Shown: in pieces, positions 1 through 8,513 of the stretch
How the letters are laid out: every line of letters begins with the position of its first letter
Position numbering within the stretch: position 1 is the first letter of the stretch
NCBI GenBank assembly: GCA_030849465.1
Contig: JARVLF010000016.1
Coordinates: forward strand, 806,001 to 870,000
DNA: 64,000 nucleotides
Source: Moesziomyces globuligerus
Taxonomy: Eukaryota; Basidiomycota; Ustilaginomycetes; Ustilaginales; Ustilaginaceae
Reading direction: 5' to 3'
The notes under the pieces: model-generated
The model's database searches: none
Seen by the model: the letters and a program-made list of their open reading frames with translations, nothing else
Told to the model about the DNA's origin: nothing
Translations under genes and position numbers: made by a program

Positions 1-2069
1 CCGAGTCAGGCAAGCCCGCTACAAGTGGCTTCAGCTTTGACAACCTCGGCAAGCAAGACGATAAGCAAGATGCCAAGTCCGAAGCTACCTCGGAAAAGCC
101 TGCTGCGAGCGGCTTCAGTTTCGGGTACTCGGGCAAGAAGCAGGACGCTATGCCGGCGAAGCCCGCTGCCGGTGGATTCAGCTTCGGTGACTCCGGCAAG
201 AAAGACGGCATCGCTCAGGACGCCAAGACGGGTGCCGCCCCTGCGAAGCCTGCCGCGAGCGGCTTCAGTTTTGGCAACCTCGGACAGAAGAACGAGACGA
301 CGGCTGAGGCGAAGAAGGATGCTGCGCCGGCCAAGCCTGCTGCGAGTGCGTTCAGCTTTGGCAACAGCGACATGAAAGGCGATACGGCACCGGATGCGAA
401 GCAGGACGCTCCGCCAGCAAAGTCTGCCGCCAGCGGATTCAGCTTTGGCAGTGCGAGCAAGAAGGACGACGCCAAGCAGGAAGAAAAGGCGGAACGTGCT
501 CCAGCAAAACCCGCGACGAGCAGCTTCAGCTTCGGCACACCCGGTCAGAAGGACGAGGCGACGAAGGACGTCAAGGCCGATACTGCGCCAGCCAAGCCTG
601 CTGCGAGCGCATTCAGTTTTGGTGATGTGGGCAAGAAAGCCGACACCGCTCTCGCCTCTTCGACTGCCCTGGAGACGGCGAAGCCGGCGGCATCCGGCTT
701 CAACTTCGGAGACGCTGGCAAGAAGTCCGATGCCGCCCCGACCACCCCTTCCGCCCCTGAGACACCGAAGCCTGCGGCGACCGGCTTCAGCTTTGGCGGC
801 TCGGGCACGACCAAGGACTCGCAACCGCCGGCGCCTGCTCCGGCAAGCTTCGGATTCGGATTTGGCAAGCCGGCTTTCACGCCTTCCACGCCCGCTTCAA
901 CAGCTTCGCCTGTAGCGACCAAGCCTGCAGCGAGCTTCAGCTTTGCGTCTGCACCTTCTGTGGCCCCAGCTCAGGAAGAGCCGAAGCCTTCGGCGGATGC
1001 TAAGGAGGCCGAGACCAAGGACAAGGATGCGGCGGTGTCGGACCCATCGAGTTTCTCGTTCTGCAAGCCTACGGAGCCAAGGAACACACAGCCTCTCACC
1101 GTGCCAACGGCTGATGTGACCAAGCCCTCCGACGAGAAGACGAGGGAGGAGAAGAAGGACGGCTCCGAGTCTTCGAAGGCAGCGGAGACGACTTCGGCGT
1201 TTAGCTTTGCGCCGAGCAAGCTGAACCCGTCCGCGTCGCCAGTGTCTGCGTTTTCGTTCGCCTCGAGCGGATCGTTTGGCTCGGGCGCTTTCTCCAAGCC
1301 CAAGGAAGGCGCCACCAAGACGGCAGCGGCCTTCAGCTTCGTGCCGCAACCTTCGACGCCCTCGGGCAAAGGCACGGCCTTCGGCAGCGTCTCGAGCTTT
1401 GGCGCGTTCGCGTCGCCGTCCACTCCCAAGGCGGACGAGAGCACGCCCAAGTCGGCGTTCGGCACGAGTGGGTCGGCATTCAGCTCGGGCGGATCGGCGT
1501 TCAGCGCCTTTGCGACCAAGACGTCGCCGTTCGCCGCAGCGGCGCCAGCCAAGACCACGGAAGGTGCGGAGAAGGAGGCAAAGCCCAAGGAGGCGGAGGC
1601 AGGCTCACTGCTCGCCCGTATGGCCGCCAAGTCGTCCGAGCAAGATGACCAGGTTGACGAGGAGGACGAAGAGGATGACGACGAGGATGAGGACGAGGAT
1701 GAGGACGAGGAGGATTACGATGAAGATGATTACGAAGACGAAGATGAGGAGGACTACGACGATGAAGACGACGAGGACGAGGATGAAGACGAAGAGGACT
1801 ACGATGATGATGATGATGATGATGAGGGAAAGGAGGGAGATGACGAGGTGGAGGAAGGGGAGGAGAGTGGTGTGCTCGTCAAGGCCGAGCCCTCCGGCGA
1901 TGACGAGAAGGACGTCGGAGAAGGCGAGAGCCAGGATGATGATGACGAGGAAGACGAGGAGGAGGATGAAGAGGAAGGGCTTTCGGCAGTCGAGGAAGAG
2001 CCCGAAGAAGAGGAGCACGCCGCGGCTGAAGAGGGCAAATCCGTCGCACCCTCTTCAACCAAAGCCTAA
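1..2069 (+). CDS. FSFG-repeat nucleoporin-like protein, 5' end off the window
   Basis: The reading frame is open from the first bases of the window, so the N-terminus is missing; about 688 residues are visible. The first part is a tandem array of units of the form KPAASGFSFG joined by charged linkers rich in K, D, A and P. A looser region with FSFA, SAFG and AFSF motifs follows. The protein ends in a long acidic tail of D, E and Y, with no folded domain after it. FSFG cores spaced by charged linkers are typical of the Nsp1/Nup1/Nup2 class of FG nucleoporins, which line the nuclear pore and bind importins. The visible part lacks the coiled-coil of Nsp1 and the Ran-binding domain of Nup2, so I do not assign an orthologue. 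An intrinsically disordered non-pore protein is possible. It converges on the thiolase gene, with about 107 bp between the stops. Confidence 0.75.
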   Translation, partial: ESGKPATSGFSFDNLGKQDDKQDAKSEATSEKPAASGFSFGYSGKKQDAMPAKPAAGGFSFGDSGKKDGIAQDAKTGAAPAKPAASGFSFGNLGQKNETTAEAKKDAAPAKPAASAFSFGNSDMKGDTAPDAKQDAPPAKSAASGFSFGSASKKDDAKQEEKAERAPAKPATSSFSFGTPGQKDEATKDVKADTAPAKPAASAFSFGDVGKKADTALASSTALETAKPAASGFNFGDAGKKSDAAPTTPSAPETPKPAATGFSFGGSGTTKDSQPPAPAPASFGFGFGKPAFTPSTPASTASPVATKPAASFSFASAPSVAPAQEEPKPSADAKEAETKDKDAAVSDPSSFSFCKPTEPRNTQPLTVPTADVTKPSDEKTREEKKDGSESSKAAETTSAFSFAPSKLNPSASPVSAFSFASSGSFGSGAFSKPKEGATKTAAAFSFVPQPSTPSGKGTAFGSVSSFGAFASPSTPKADESTPKSAFGTSGSAFSSGGSAFSAFATKTSPFAAAAPAKTTEGAEKEAKPKEAEAGSLLARMAAKSSEQDDQVDEEDEEDDDEDEDEDEDEEDYDEDDYEDEDEEDYDDEDDEDEDEDEEDYDDDDDDDEGKEGDDEVEEGEESGVLVKAEPSGDDEKDVGEGESQDDDDEEDEEEDEEEGLSAVEEEPEEEEHAAAEEGKSVAPSSTKA
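12..815 (+). repeat. Tandem coding repeat, about 10 FSFG units
   Basis: About ten degenerate units of roughly 75-100 bp encode KPA(A/T)(S/G)xFSFG followed by a G-x-K-K-D type charged linker. One unit has FNFG and one has KSAAS in place of KPAAS. The units stay in frame, and the divergence among them indicates an old array under protein-level constraint. Confidence 0.8.
1638..1870 (+). repeat. GAN-codon low-complexity tract encoding an acidic tail
   Basis: A near-continuous run of gac/gat/gag/gaa codons with a few tac codons encodes aspartate and glutamate with periodic EEDYD or EDYDD motifs. It lies in the C-terminal part of the FG-repeat protein. Tracts like this tend to vary in length between strains. 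Confidence 0.8.
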
Positions 2070-2176
2070 AAGCTCAACACGGCACAAACGATTGCAATCA
2101 CAACCCAAAACATTTCAGAGCGATACGAAGCAAGGCATGTGAATTGGAAGGCTATCGGGGGGGTTGTGGGAGGAAG

Positions 2177-3433
2177 TTAGTCTTCGCGGAGGATGAGGCC
2201 TGCGGCGCCCATTCCGAGGCCGATGCACATGGAGACGACGGCGACCTTTTGGTTTCTGCGCTTGAGTTCGTTGAGGGCGGTGACTACGAGGCGAGCGCCG
2301 GTGGCACCGAGCGGGTGACCGAGGGCGCAGGCACCGCCGTTGACGTTGACCTTGGCGGGGTCGAGGCCGAGCTTTTCGACGCAGTAGACGTACATGCTTG
2401 CAAAGGCCTCGTTGATCTCGAAGAGATCCACCTGGTCCTGGCTAACGCCGGTCTGTTCGAGCAGCGCAGGAATGGCGCTACTGGGACCGATCCCCATGAT
2501 CCTAGGTTCGAGACCGGTGACGGCGCACGAGACGTACTTGCCCAGGATCTGAACGCCGAGCTTGTTGGCGAGGGAGCGACGCATGAGGATGACACCCGCA
2601 GCACCATCGGTGATCTGAGAGGCGTTACCACCAGTGGTATTACCAGGAGCCCATTGCGGGAAAGCGGGACGAATCTTACCGAGAGATTCGGCAGTGGTGT
2701 TGGGTCGTGGACCTTCGTCCGACGAGATGACGGTGGTCTGACGCGACCCATCCTTGGCAACAGTGGGGAGAGAGATGGGGAAGATCTCGGCATCAAACTT
2801 GCCGTGCGCCTGCGCCTGCACCGCTCGCTGGTGCGACCTGGCAGCAAACTCGTCCATCTTTGCGCGCGAGATGCCAAAGTCGTTTGCGACGTTTTCCGAG
2901 GTCCAACCCATGGGCATCTTGCAGTCGTCGGCCTCCTGGCTCAGCTTGGCGAGCTCCTCCGAGATGACCGTCGGACGCTTGGGCTGCGTCGACATGTGCT
3001 CGATGCCGCACGCGAGACCGCACTCGATCTCGCCCGACTGGATGCCGTTGGCGATGGCACGAATCGCCATGAGACCAGACGAGCAGAAGCGGTTGACGAC
3101 GATGGCGGGCGTGGTGTTGGGGATGCCCGCGGCCAGAGCGGCCGCTCGGACATAGTAGGGCGCTTCGTCGTTGTGCACATTGCCGACGACAATGTCCTGG
3201 ATCAGCTTGGGATCGATGCCCGAGCTGGCGACGATGGAGCGGAAGAACTCGTAGCAGAGCAGATCGAACTTGGCGTCCTTCATCGAGCCCTTGTAGGCCT
3301 TGGTGAACGGCGTGCGGCCCGCGGCGACGATGACCACATCCGAGTCGTTCTTGGCCTGGTGCGCGTGCAGGCCCTTGCCCGACCACGAGCGCGGGTCGAG
3401 GTGCGACGCAAGCTGGGTGATTCGCTGAGCCAT
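2177..3433 (-). CDS. POT1: Peroxisomal 3-ketoacyl-CoA thiolase (acetyl-CoA C-acyltransferase)
   Basis: This single-exon gene encodes 418 aa, the usual length for the family. It catalyses the last step of beta-oxidation, cleaving 3-ketoacyl-CoA with CoA to release acetyl-CoA. The thiolase signatures are complete: the acyl-enzyme cysteine in NRFCSSG (about C117), the GHPLG motif with the catalytic histidine (about H373), and the final cysteine in CIGLGMG (about C403). Residues 4-12, RITQLASHL, match the PTS2 peroxisomal import consensus R-(L/V/I/Q)-x5-H-L exactly. This supports both a matrix location and the chosen start at 3433. The frame stays open upstream to 3823, but that part is not thiolase-like and would bury the PTS2. 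PTS2 import requires a Pex7-type receptor. The ABCD transporter at 39.7 kb would supply substrate to the same pathway. Confidence 0.95.
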   Translation of the reverse strand: MAQRITQLASHLDPRSWSGKGLHAHQAKNDSDVVIVAAGRTPFTKAYKGSMKDAKFDLLCYEFFRSIVASSGIDPKLIQDIVVGNVHNDEAPYYVRAAALAAGIPNTTPAIVVNRFCSSGLMAIRAIANGIQSGEIECGLACGIEHMSTQPKRPTVISEELAKLSQEADDCKMPMGWTSENVANDFGISRAKMDEFAARSHQRAVQAQAHGKFDAEIFPISLPTVAKDGSRQTTVISSDEGPRPNTTAESLGKIRPAFPQWAPGNTTGGNASQITDGAAGVILMRRSLANKLGVQILGKYVSCAVTGLEPRIMGIGPSSAIPALLEQTGVSQDQVDLFEINEAFASMYVYCVEKLGLDPAKVNVNGGACALGHPLGATGARLVVTALNELKRRNQKVAVVSMCIGLGMGAAGLILRED

Positions 3434-4245
3434 GATGAAGGAGACGCTTGGACGGGATCGGTGGAGGAGCAGAAAAAAGGCGGAGACGCTATGGTGCAGG
3501 AAGAAGAGCGAGGCGAGCGTTGGTTTTTGTAGGGTCGCGCGGGATGCCGCCGAGAGGGGTCTCCACCCGGTTGCATTCGAGTGTGGGGAACTTGAGCCGG
3601 GGATGCGAATTTCGCCCCAGCCATGGGCCGATCCGGCACGCGTGCCGTGCCGGTTCTCGACTTCAAGCTTTGCCGCTCGACCGGCGCCTGGCCCCACAGC
3701 ACCCCTCTGCCTCCATATCGCAGCTAGCTCAGGCGCCGAACGACCAAGTAGGCTCAGCCAGGACTGTCTATCGGCCGTAATGCCCACACCCAACGGCGCT
3801 GATTTGGAAAGGTCGCGAGGCATTACTTGTACTTGGAGGCACGAACAAAGTCACCCGGCCCAACGCGTTAGCAACAGCCGCGGCCGTCATTTCCGACCCG
3901 GCAGCTGTCGCCCGGCTCGTCTTGCTCAGCCCTTTCCTTTCGCCCGAAAATCCAAGCGGCGGCACGCGTCTTTCGTGCGAGAGTCGAGTGCGGCCATCCA
4001 GCAGCGACTGTCCCTGAGCCTTCGCCCCTCGCCGCTTCCATCGTTGCCCTGCATCTCAACCACCCAAGTGCATAGAGAGTCACTCGGATACGCCGAAGTC
4101 TTCCCCGCTTCACGGTCAATCTCGCATTTCGCAGCTGATGACGGGCTTTTCGTAGTTGAAAATATGCTCGCAAGATTGAGGTTGGAACGAAAAATGATGT
4201 GCAAAAAAAGATGGTACGAAAAACGACGTGCGAAAGGCAGCCAAC
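3434..4245. other. Intergenic: thiolase promoter and UTP3 3' flank
   Basis: About 810 bp lie between the thiolase start and the UTP3 stop. An open frame on the plus strand (3432-4268) has no recognisable motif and overlaps both flanking genes, so I do not call it. No RNA gene, repeat or clear regulatory motif was recognised. Confidence 0.6.
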
Positions 4246-6513
4246 TCAACCGAGCTTGCGCGACTTGACAAGGTGCGTCGAGATACCGGACGCTTCTCCG
4301 CCGTATCCACCCTGGAGACTCGACTGGCCGCCCTTGAACACGGCCTGGCGCGAGCCGAGCTTCTTCTTGGCCTGTTCGTACTTGAGGCGCTTCTTGACAC
4401 GCGGGTTGCGCGACGTCTTGGGCCGGTGCGGCATGAGACCCTTGTTCCTCTCGATCTGGCGCGTGATGCCCCTGTGTTCTCCGTCTTCAAGCTCCACATC
4501 CTCCATGAGTGCAAACCTCTCGGCGTTGCGCGCCTCGTCGTACTCGGCCTGCTTCTCGGCGCGCGCGCGCTTGCGCGACGAAGCCACCAGATCGTAGTAT
4601 CCGGCAGCATCGTCGTCGTCGTCGCTCGCATCCTCGACGCGCGCGCCGGACGACGACATGGGCTGGTCCATCACCTCGCGCCAGTCCTTCTCGTCCGCCT
4701 CTCCCCAGCCGTCGTCGCCCAGCGCCACATCCTGGCCGCGGCCCTGCAGCTTGGCCTCGCGCGCCGCCTTGGTCGCCTCGACGCCCGCACGGCTGCGCTC
4801 CCGGTCGCGGTAGGGGATGTCGGCATCGCCCGATTGACGCTCCTTCGCCGCCTTGGATCGCTGAAGCGCCTTGCTCTCGATCGCCGAGGCGTGGAACTGC
4901 AGCGAGCGCTTTCGCGCCGCCCGCTCCGCAGACTCGATCGTAGACAGCCCGGACAGCTCGCCAAACGTCGCATCCTCGGACTGTCGCTCGTCCCCGCTCA
5001 CCGCGAACGGGTTGCTCGCCGCCGCAGCCTTGCTGCCCTTCTTCTTCAGCTTCACCTCGAGCTGTGGCTCGTCGTCCAAATCCGCCAGGCCAGCCGCCAG
5101 CGGCGCCACGGGCTCCGCCTTCTTCGCCTTGACCTTCTTGTCCTTGCTCGCCTTCTTGCCCTTCTCCTTGGCTTCCTTGGCTCCATTTTCGCTAGTCTGA
5201 GCCGGCTTCTTGGCCTTCTTGACGCGCTTTTCCGGCTGGCTGGGAGCCGCATTTTCTTTGCCGCTCGCCTCGGCGTCCGCCATGAGCTCGCGCAGCTCGT
5301 CGTCGTCGAGATCACCCAGATCGTCGTCCTCGCTGCCCTGGCTGAGCACGTGCATCTCATCCGCCTCCTCGGCGGTCAGTCCAGCCGCGGACGGCAGACG
5401 GTGCGGGTCGAAGGTGAGTCCGAGGTCCTCCATGACGCTGAGGCCCTGCTTGAGCCGCATCATGCGCTGCATCACCGGATGAGTGCGCAGCTTGGCGGGC
5501 TCGCTGGAGAACTCGGGCGAGGCGCGCAGGTGGAAATAGAACGTCATGGTCGTGATGTACGTCGCCAGCGTCTGGTAGTGCACGTGCATGATCTCGAGGC
5601 TCGCATGGCTCGGCTGCTCAGTGCTGAGCTTCTTGATGAGATTGTCGACGCGGCCGAACTCCTCGAGCATGTCCGCATACTCACCCGCCAGTGCTACCGT
5701 CTCCGGGCTGGTCTGTTGCAGCTTGGCCAAGAGCGCACGGCGTGTGTCGGCGTCGCTTGTGCCGTTTGTCTTGGCCGGCGAGGAAGATTGCTGCTGCTTC
5801 TTGAGCGGCGACGAGGGCTTGGATTCGTCGTCGATGCCGTCGAGCTCGCGTCTCCTCTGCTCTCTGCCAGCATCCTTGGCCGACTTGACCAGCTCGACGT
5901 CGGCGTCGTCGCCGCCGAGGCCGAAGTCGGAGTCGTCCATGGCACTACGGCTTTTCTTCTGCAGCCGCTTGACCTCCCTGAGCTCGAGCTCGCGTGCCTG
6001 CTGCTCGTCGATCTCCGAGTCAGAGTCCATCGCATCGAGGTCGTTGGTATTGTAGTATGCTCGCTTGTTGGTACCCCAGCCACGATCGTTCTCGTGCAGC
6101 TGCGGGCCCTGCTCGTCGTCCTCCTCGTCCTCATCATCATCGCCGCCGAGGTCATCATCGTCGTCCGAAGACACCACAATGTCACGCTTCGGGACGCCGC
6201 GGCTCGAGCGTGCCGAGTATCCCTCGTCGTACTCTTCGGCATCGTCTTGGTCCTCGTCATCGCCCGCATCCGAGTCGGAGTCCTCGTCTGAGGGCACTTC
6301 GTCCACACCCAGCACCTCTCGGTTGTTGAGGCCGACGTCCATGTTGTCGTCCGAGTCGTATGCGGCGTCTTGTCCATCGAGAAGGATCTGGTCGCGGCTG
6401 GCTTCGAACAGGTCCTCATCGTCCTTGGGGATGTCGTCGTAGGTTGCCGAGCGGCTAAGCGAGCCCGAGGCATCGCCGCCTTGGCGTCGGCTTGAGCCTC
6501 GACGTCCAGGCAT
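4246..6513 (-). CDS. UTP3: Sas10/Utp3 family SSU-processome protein
   Basis: A single exon encodes 755 aa. UTP3/SAS10 is a nucleolar component of the small-subunit processome, needed for 18S rRNA maturation. The N-terminal half is strongly acidic and contains the family-typical WGTNKRAYYN motif followed by a charged helix. A central Sas10/Utp3/C1D helical domain (roughly residues 275-375) follows. The middle is a lysine-rich, disordered region. The C-terminus is a basic Sas10 domain beginning near TRQIERNKGLMPHRP and ending with YGGEASGISTHLVKSRKLG, diagnostic of the family. The ATG at 6513 gives a natural N-terminus; the frame stays open further upstream without resemblance. It is divergently transcribed from FCF2, another 18S-processing factor, across 587 bp. 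Confidence 0.92.
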   Translation of the reverse strand: MPGRRGSSRRQGGDASGSLSRSATYDDIPKDDEDLFEASRDQILLDGQDAAYDSDDNMDVGLNNREVLGVDEVPSDEDSDSDAGDDEDQDDAEEYDEGYSARSSRGVPKRDIVVSSDDDDDLGGDDDEDEEDDEQGPQLHENDRGWGTNKRAYYNTNDLDAMDSDSEIDEQQARELELREVKRLQKKSRSAMDDSDFGLGGDDADVELVKSAKDAGREQRRRELDGIDDESKPSSPLKKQQQSSSPAKTNGTSDADTRRALLAKLQQTSPETVALAGEYADMLEEFGRVDNLIKKLSTEQPSHASLEIMHVHYQTLATYITTMTFYFHLRASPEFSSEPAKLRTHPVMQRMMRLKQGLSVMEDLGLTFDPHRLPSAAGLTAEEADEMHVLSQGSEDDDLGDLDDDELRELMADAEASGKENAAPSQPEKRVKKAKKPAQTSENGAKEAKEKGKKASKDKKVKAKKAEPVAPLAAGLADLDDEPQLEVKLKKKGSKAAAASNPFAVSGDERQSEDATFGELSGLSTIESAERAARKRSLQFHASAIESKALQRSKAAKERQSGDADIPYRDRERSRAGVEATKAAREAKLQGRGQDVALGDDGWGEADEKDWREVMDQPMSSSGARVEDASDDDDDAAGYYDLVASSRKRARAEKQAEYDEARNAERFALMEDVELEDGEHRGITRQIERNKGLMPHRPKTSRNPRVKKRLKYEQAKKKLGSRQAVFKGGQSSLQGGYGGEASGISTHLVKSRKLG

Positions 6514-7100
6514 GCTTGCGATGTGCGTGTGGGAGATGCTAGAGCAACAAACTGCGATGGAGGAGGATGGCACAAGCTCCGCCGCCCGAAGATGGACACA
6601 ACCGTCCCCTCCAGGAGACCCTGCTGGTGACACCCGCTGCGCTTCCAAATTTTGAATCAACCTTCTGCAGCTCGCTCCCCTGTCGAGGGTTTTTTTTGCA
6701 GCAGAAAGCCGTCCCTGAGGCGGATGGCCCCGAATGTAAGCATTTGTCATACCAAAAAAGCGAAGAAAGTGGAGTTGCTCTCCAAGTCCAAAATTTCGGG
6801 CCAGCAAAGTCACAGAGTGGCGCCGTGCCTGTGCGCGCTCTCAAGCTGTCCAACTTGTGCGGCTGCGCCAACAAAGCCACCTCGTGGAGAGGGTCCTCCT
6901 CGAGCGGAAAATTTCCTTTGAGGGCCCTGTCTCGGGTTGGTCCAGGTAGACCCGTGCTTGTCCCTCTCCTCCTCACCTTATCCTCATCCCTTCCCTATCC
7001 AGCTGTCCATCGCACTTCGCAGAGTTGGACGCCTCCGACCCCTCAAGCAAGCCAGACTTCTTCCGCCACTGGCTACCTCGGAGTACATTCGTCTGCCACC
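6514..7100. promoter_or_regulatory. Divergent promoter of UTP3 and FCF2 with AAATTT-type motifs
   Basis: The 587 bp between the two start codons hold three A3-4T3-4 elements, at 6647-6653 (AAATTTT), 6790-6796 (AAAATTT) and 6908-6914 (AAAATTT). They resemble the core of the yeast rRNA-processing element (RRPE). A CTCATC, the reverse of the PAC-motif core GATGAG, lies near 6978. Function as a shared promoter is inferred. FCF2 starts in a strong GCCACCATG context. Confidence 0.5.
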
Positions 7101-8513
7101 ATGCCTACCACAAGGACGGGCCGTCAGAGCTCGCCGAGCAAGGACGCGGACAGCCCTTCCAAAATGCGCGTCCAGCCCATGCGTGGGGCTCGCCTGCGCA
7201 GCGCCTCCCCCTTCTTCGACGCTTCCAGTGCCTCTACGAGCGCTTCCGCGTCCCAAGCTTCGGCCGCTGCCCAGGCCGCTTCGCCATCCAAGTCCGCGCG
7301 CTCCTCGCCGCGCAAGAAGGCCTCGGCTACCACATCGCTTCAGCCTCCTACCAGGAGATCCACCCGCTCGCGCTCGCGCTCGGTGGACCCTGAGGCCTTG
7401 TCTGCCATCGACGAGGACTCGTCTGTAGCACCGACGCGCGATGTGTCCGAAGCGCTGGACTCGGATCTCGAAGTCTCGCGCTCTCAGATCGTCCAGTCAG
7501 ATTCTGCGGCAGACGGCGACGTTAGCCCCGAGCCCCGTCTTCCTGCTATAGATGAGGAGGCCGACACTTCATTCTCGAAGATCGTCAGCGCAGGAAGAGA
7601 CCGTGCTTCCACCAACCCCGACTCCGACAGCGATGACGACGACGACGACGACTCGGAAAGCGATTCCGACTCGGAATCGAGCTCAAGCGCCGATTCGGAC
7701 GACTCCAGCTCAGATTCGTCATCCGACGACGAAGACGAGCCGGCTTCCGCTACCCTGGACCTCTCTTCGTTGTTGAAAGCCTCTCAGCAAGCTTACCAAC
7801 AGCGTGCCCCTGTGGCGCAGTCCAAGAACCGTTTCGAGGACAACCAGGACGTGATCTCCTTTGACGCCGACACAAGCGAGGCCGGCAGATCGAAGCGAGC
7901 CACCAAGAACGTGCCGCTGGTAGTACGAGCCAAGCAGCAGGTGTCCAAGTCCCAGCCCACTCCCTCGAGCAAGAAGGAGGACAAGCTTGACAAGCAGATC
8001 GCAGCGCTGGAACAGGGCGCCCTTCCGACCGAGACCAAGAAGTCCAAACACGCACGCACCGTCCAGACCTCGGCCGGCTCGAGCTGGTTCGACATGCCCG
8101 AGTTCGGTGCCTCGGCCTCGCGCCTGGAGGCGCTCAAGAAGCAGTCGGCTGCCGACAAGGGCCACTCCAAGGCCACGGGTGGTGACGCTCGTCTGGCGTC
8201 AGCTGAGCAGCTGCGTCGCGAAGTGCAGGCTCTGCGCCTCCGAAATGCGCTCGACCCTAAGCGCTTCTACCGCGCGTCGGCCAAGAACCAGGCCATGCCC
8301 AGATTTGCCCAGCTCGGCAAGATCATCGCCTCGCCGCTCGAGCCGAAGGCGGTGCTCTCGCGCAAGGAGCGTGGCCGCACCGTGGTAGAGGAGCTCATCC
8401 GCGACGCAGAGGCTGCCTCGTACGCCAAGCGCAAGTTCTCCGAGTCCCAGGCAAGCCATCGCTCCAACTACAACGGTCGCCGTAAGCCGCCGTCCAAGAA
8501 GAAGCGCACTTGA
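7101..8513 (+). CDS. FCF2: Fcf2 family pre-rRNA processing protein
   Basis: A single exon encodes 470 aa. Fcf2 (TdIF2/DNTTIP2 in animals) is a nucleolar protein required for early pre-rRNA cleavage leading to 18S rRNA. The N-terminal two thirds are serine-, arginine- and aspartate-rich and disordered. The C-terminal Fcf2 domain (about residues 325-445) begins with SSWFDMPEFG, continues with LRLRNALDPKRFYR and a PRFAQLGKII segment, and ends with KERGRTVVEEL. The protein ends in a basic RRKPPSKKKRT tail, a probable nuclear or nucleolar signal. The ATG at 7101 is chosen because of its GCCACCATG context; the frame extends upstream to 6567 without conserved sequence. It is longer than yeast Fcf2 because of the N-terminal extension, as in animals. 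Confidence 0.93.
   Translation: MPTTRTGRQSSPSKDADSPSKMRVQPMRGARLRSASPFFDASSASTSASASQASAAAQAASPSKSARSSPRKKASATTSLQPPTRRSTRSRSRSVDPEALSAIDEDSSVAPTRDVSEALDSDLEVSRSQIVQSDSAADGDVSPEPRLPAIDEEADTSFSKIVSAGRDRASTNPDSDSDDDDDDDSESDSDSESSSSADSDDSSSDSSSDDEDEPASATLDLSSLLKASQQAYQQRAPVAQSKNRFEDNQDVISFDADTSEAGRSKRATKNVPLVVRAKQQVSKSQPTPSSKKEDKLDKQIAALEQGALPTETKKSKHARTVQTSAGSSWFDMPEFGASASRLEALKKQSAADKGHSKATGGDARLASAEQLRREVQALRLRNALDPKRFYRASAKNQAMPRFAQLGKIIASPLEPKAVLSRKERGRTVVEELIRDAEAASYAKRKFSESQASHRSNYNGRRKPPSKKKRT

Noticed and set aside
3432..4268. 278-aa plus-strand open frame upstream of the thiolase
   Set aside because: It overlaps the thiolase start and the UTP3 end, has no motif and fits GC-rich non-coding DNA.
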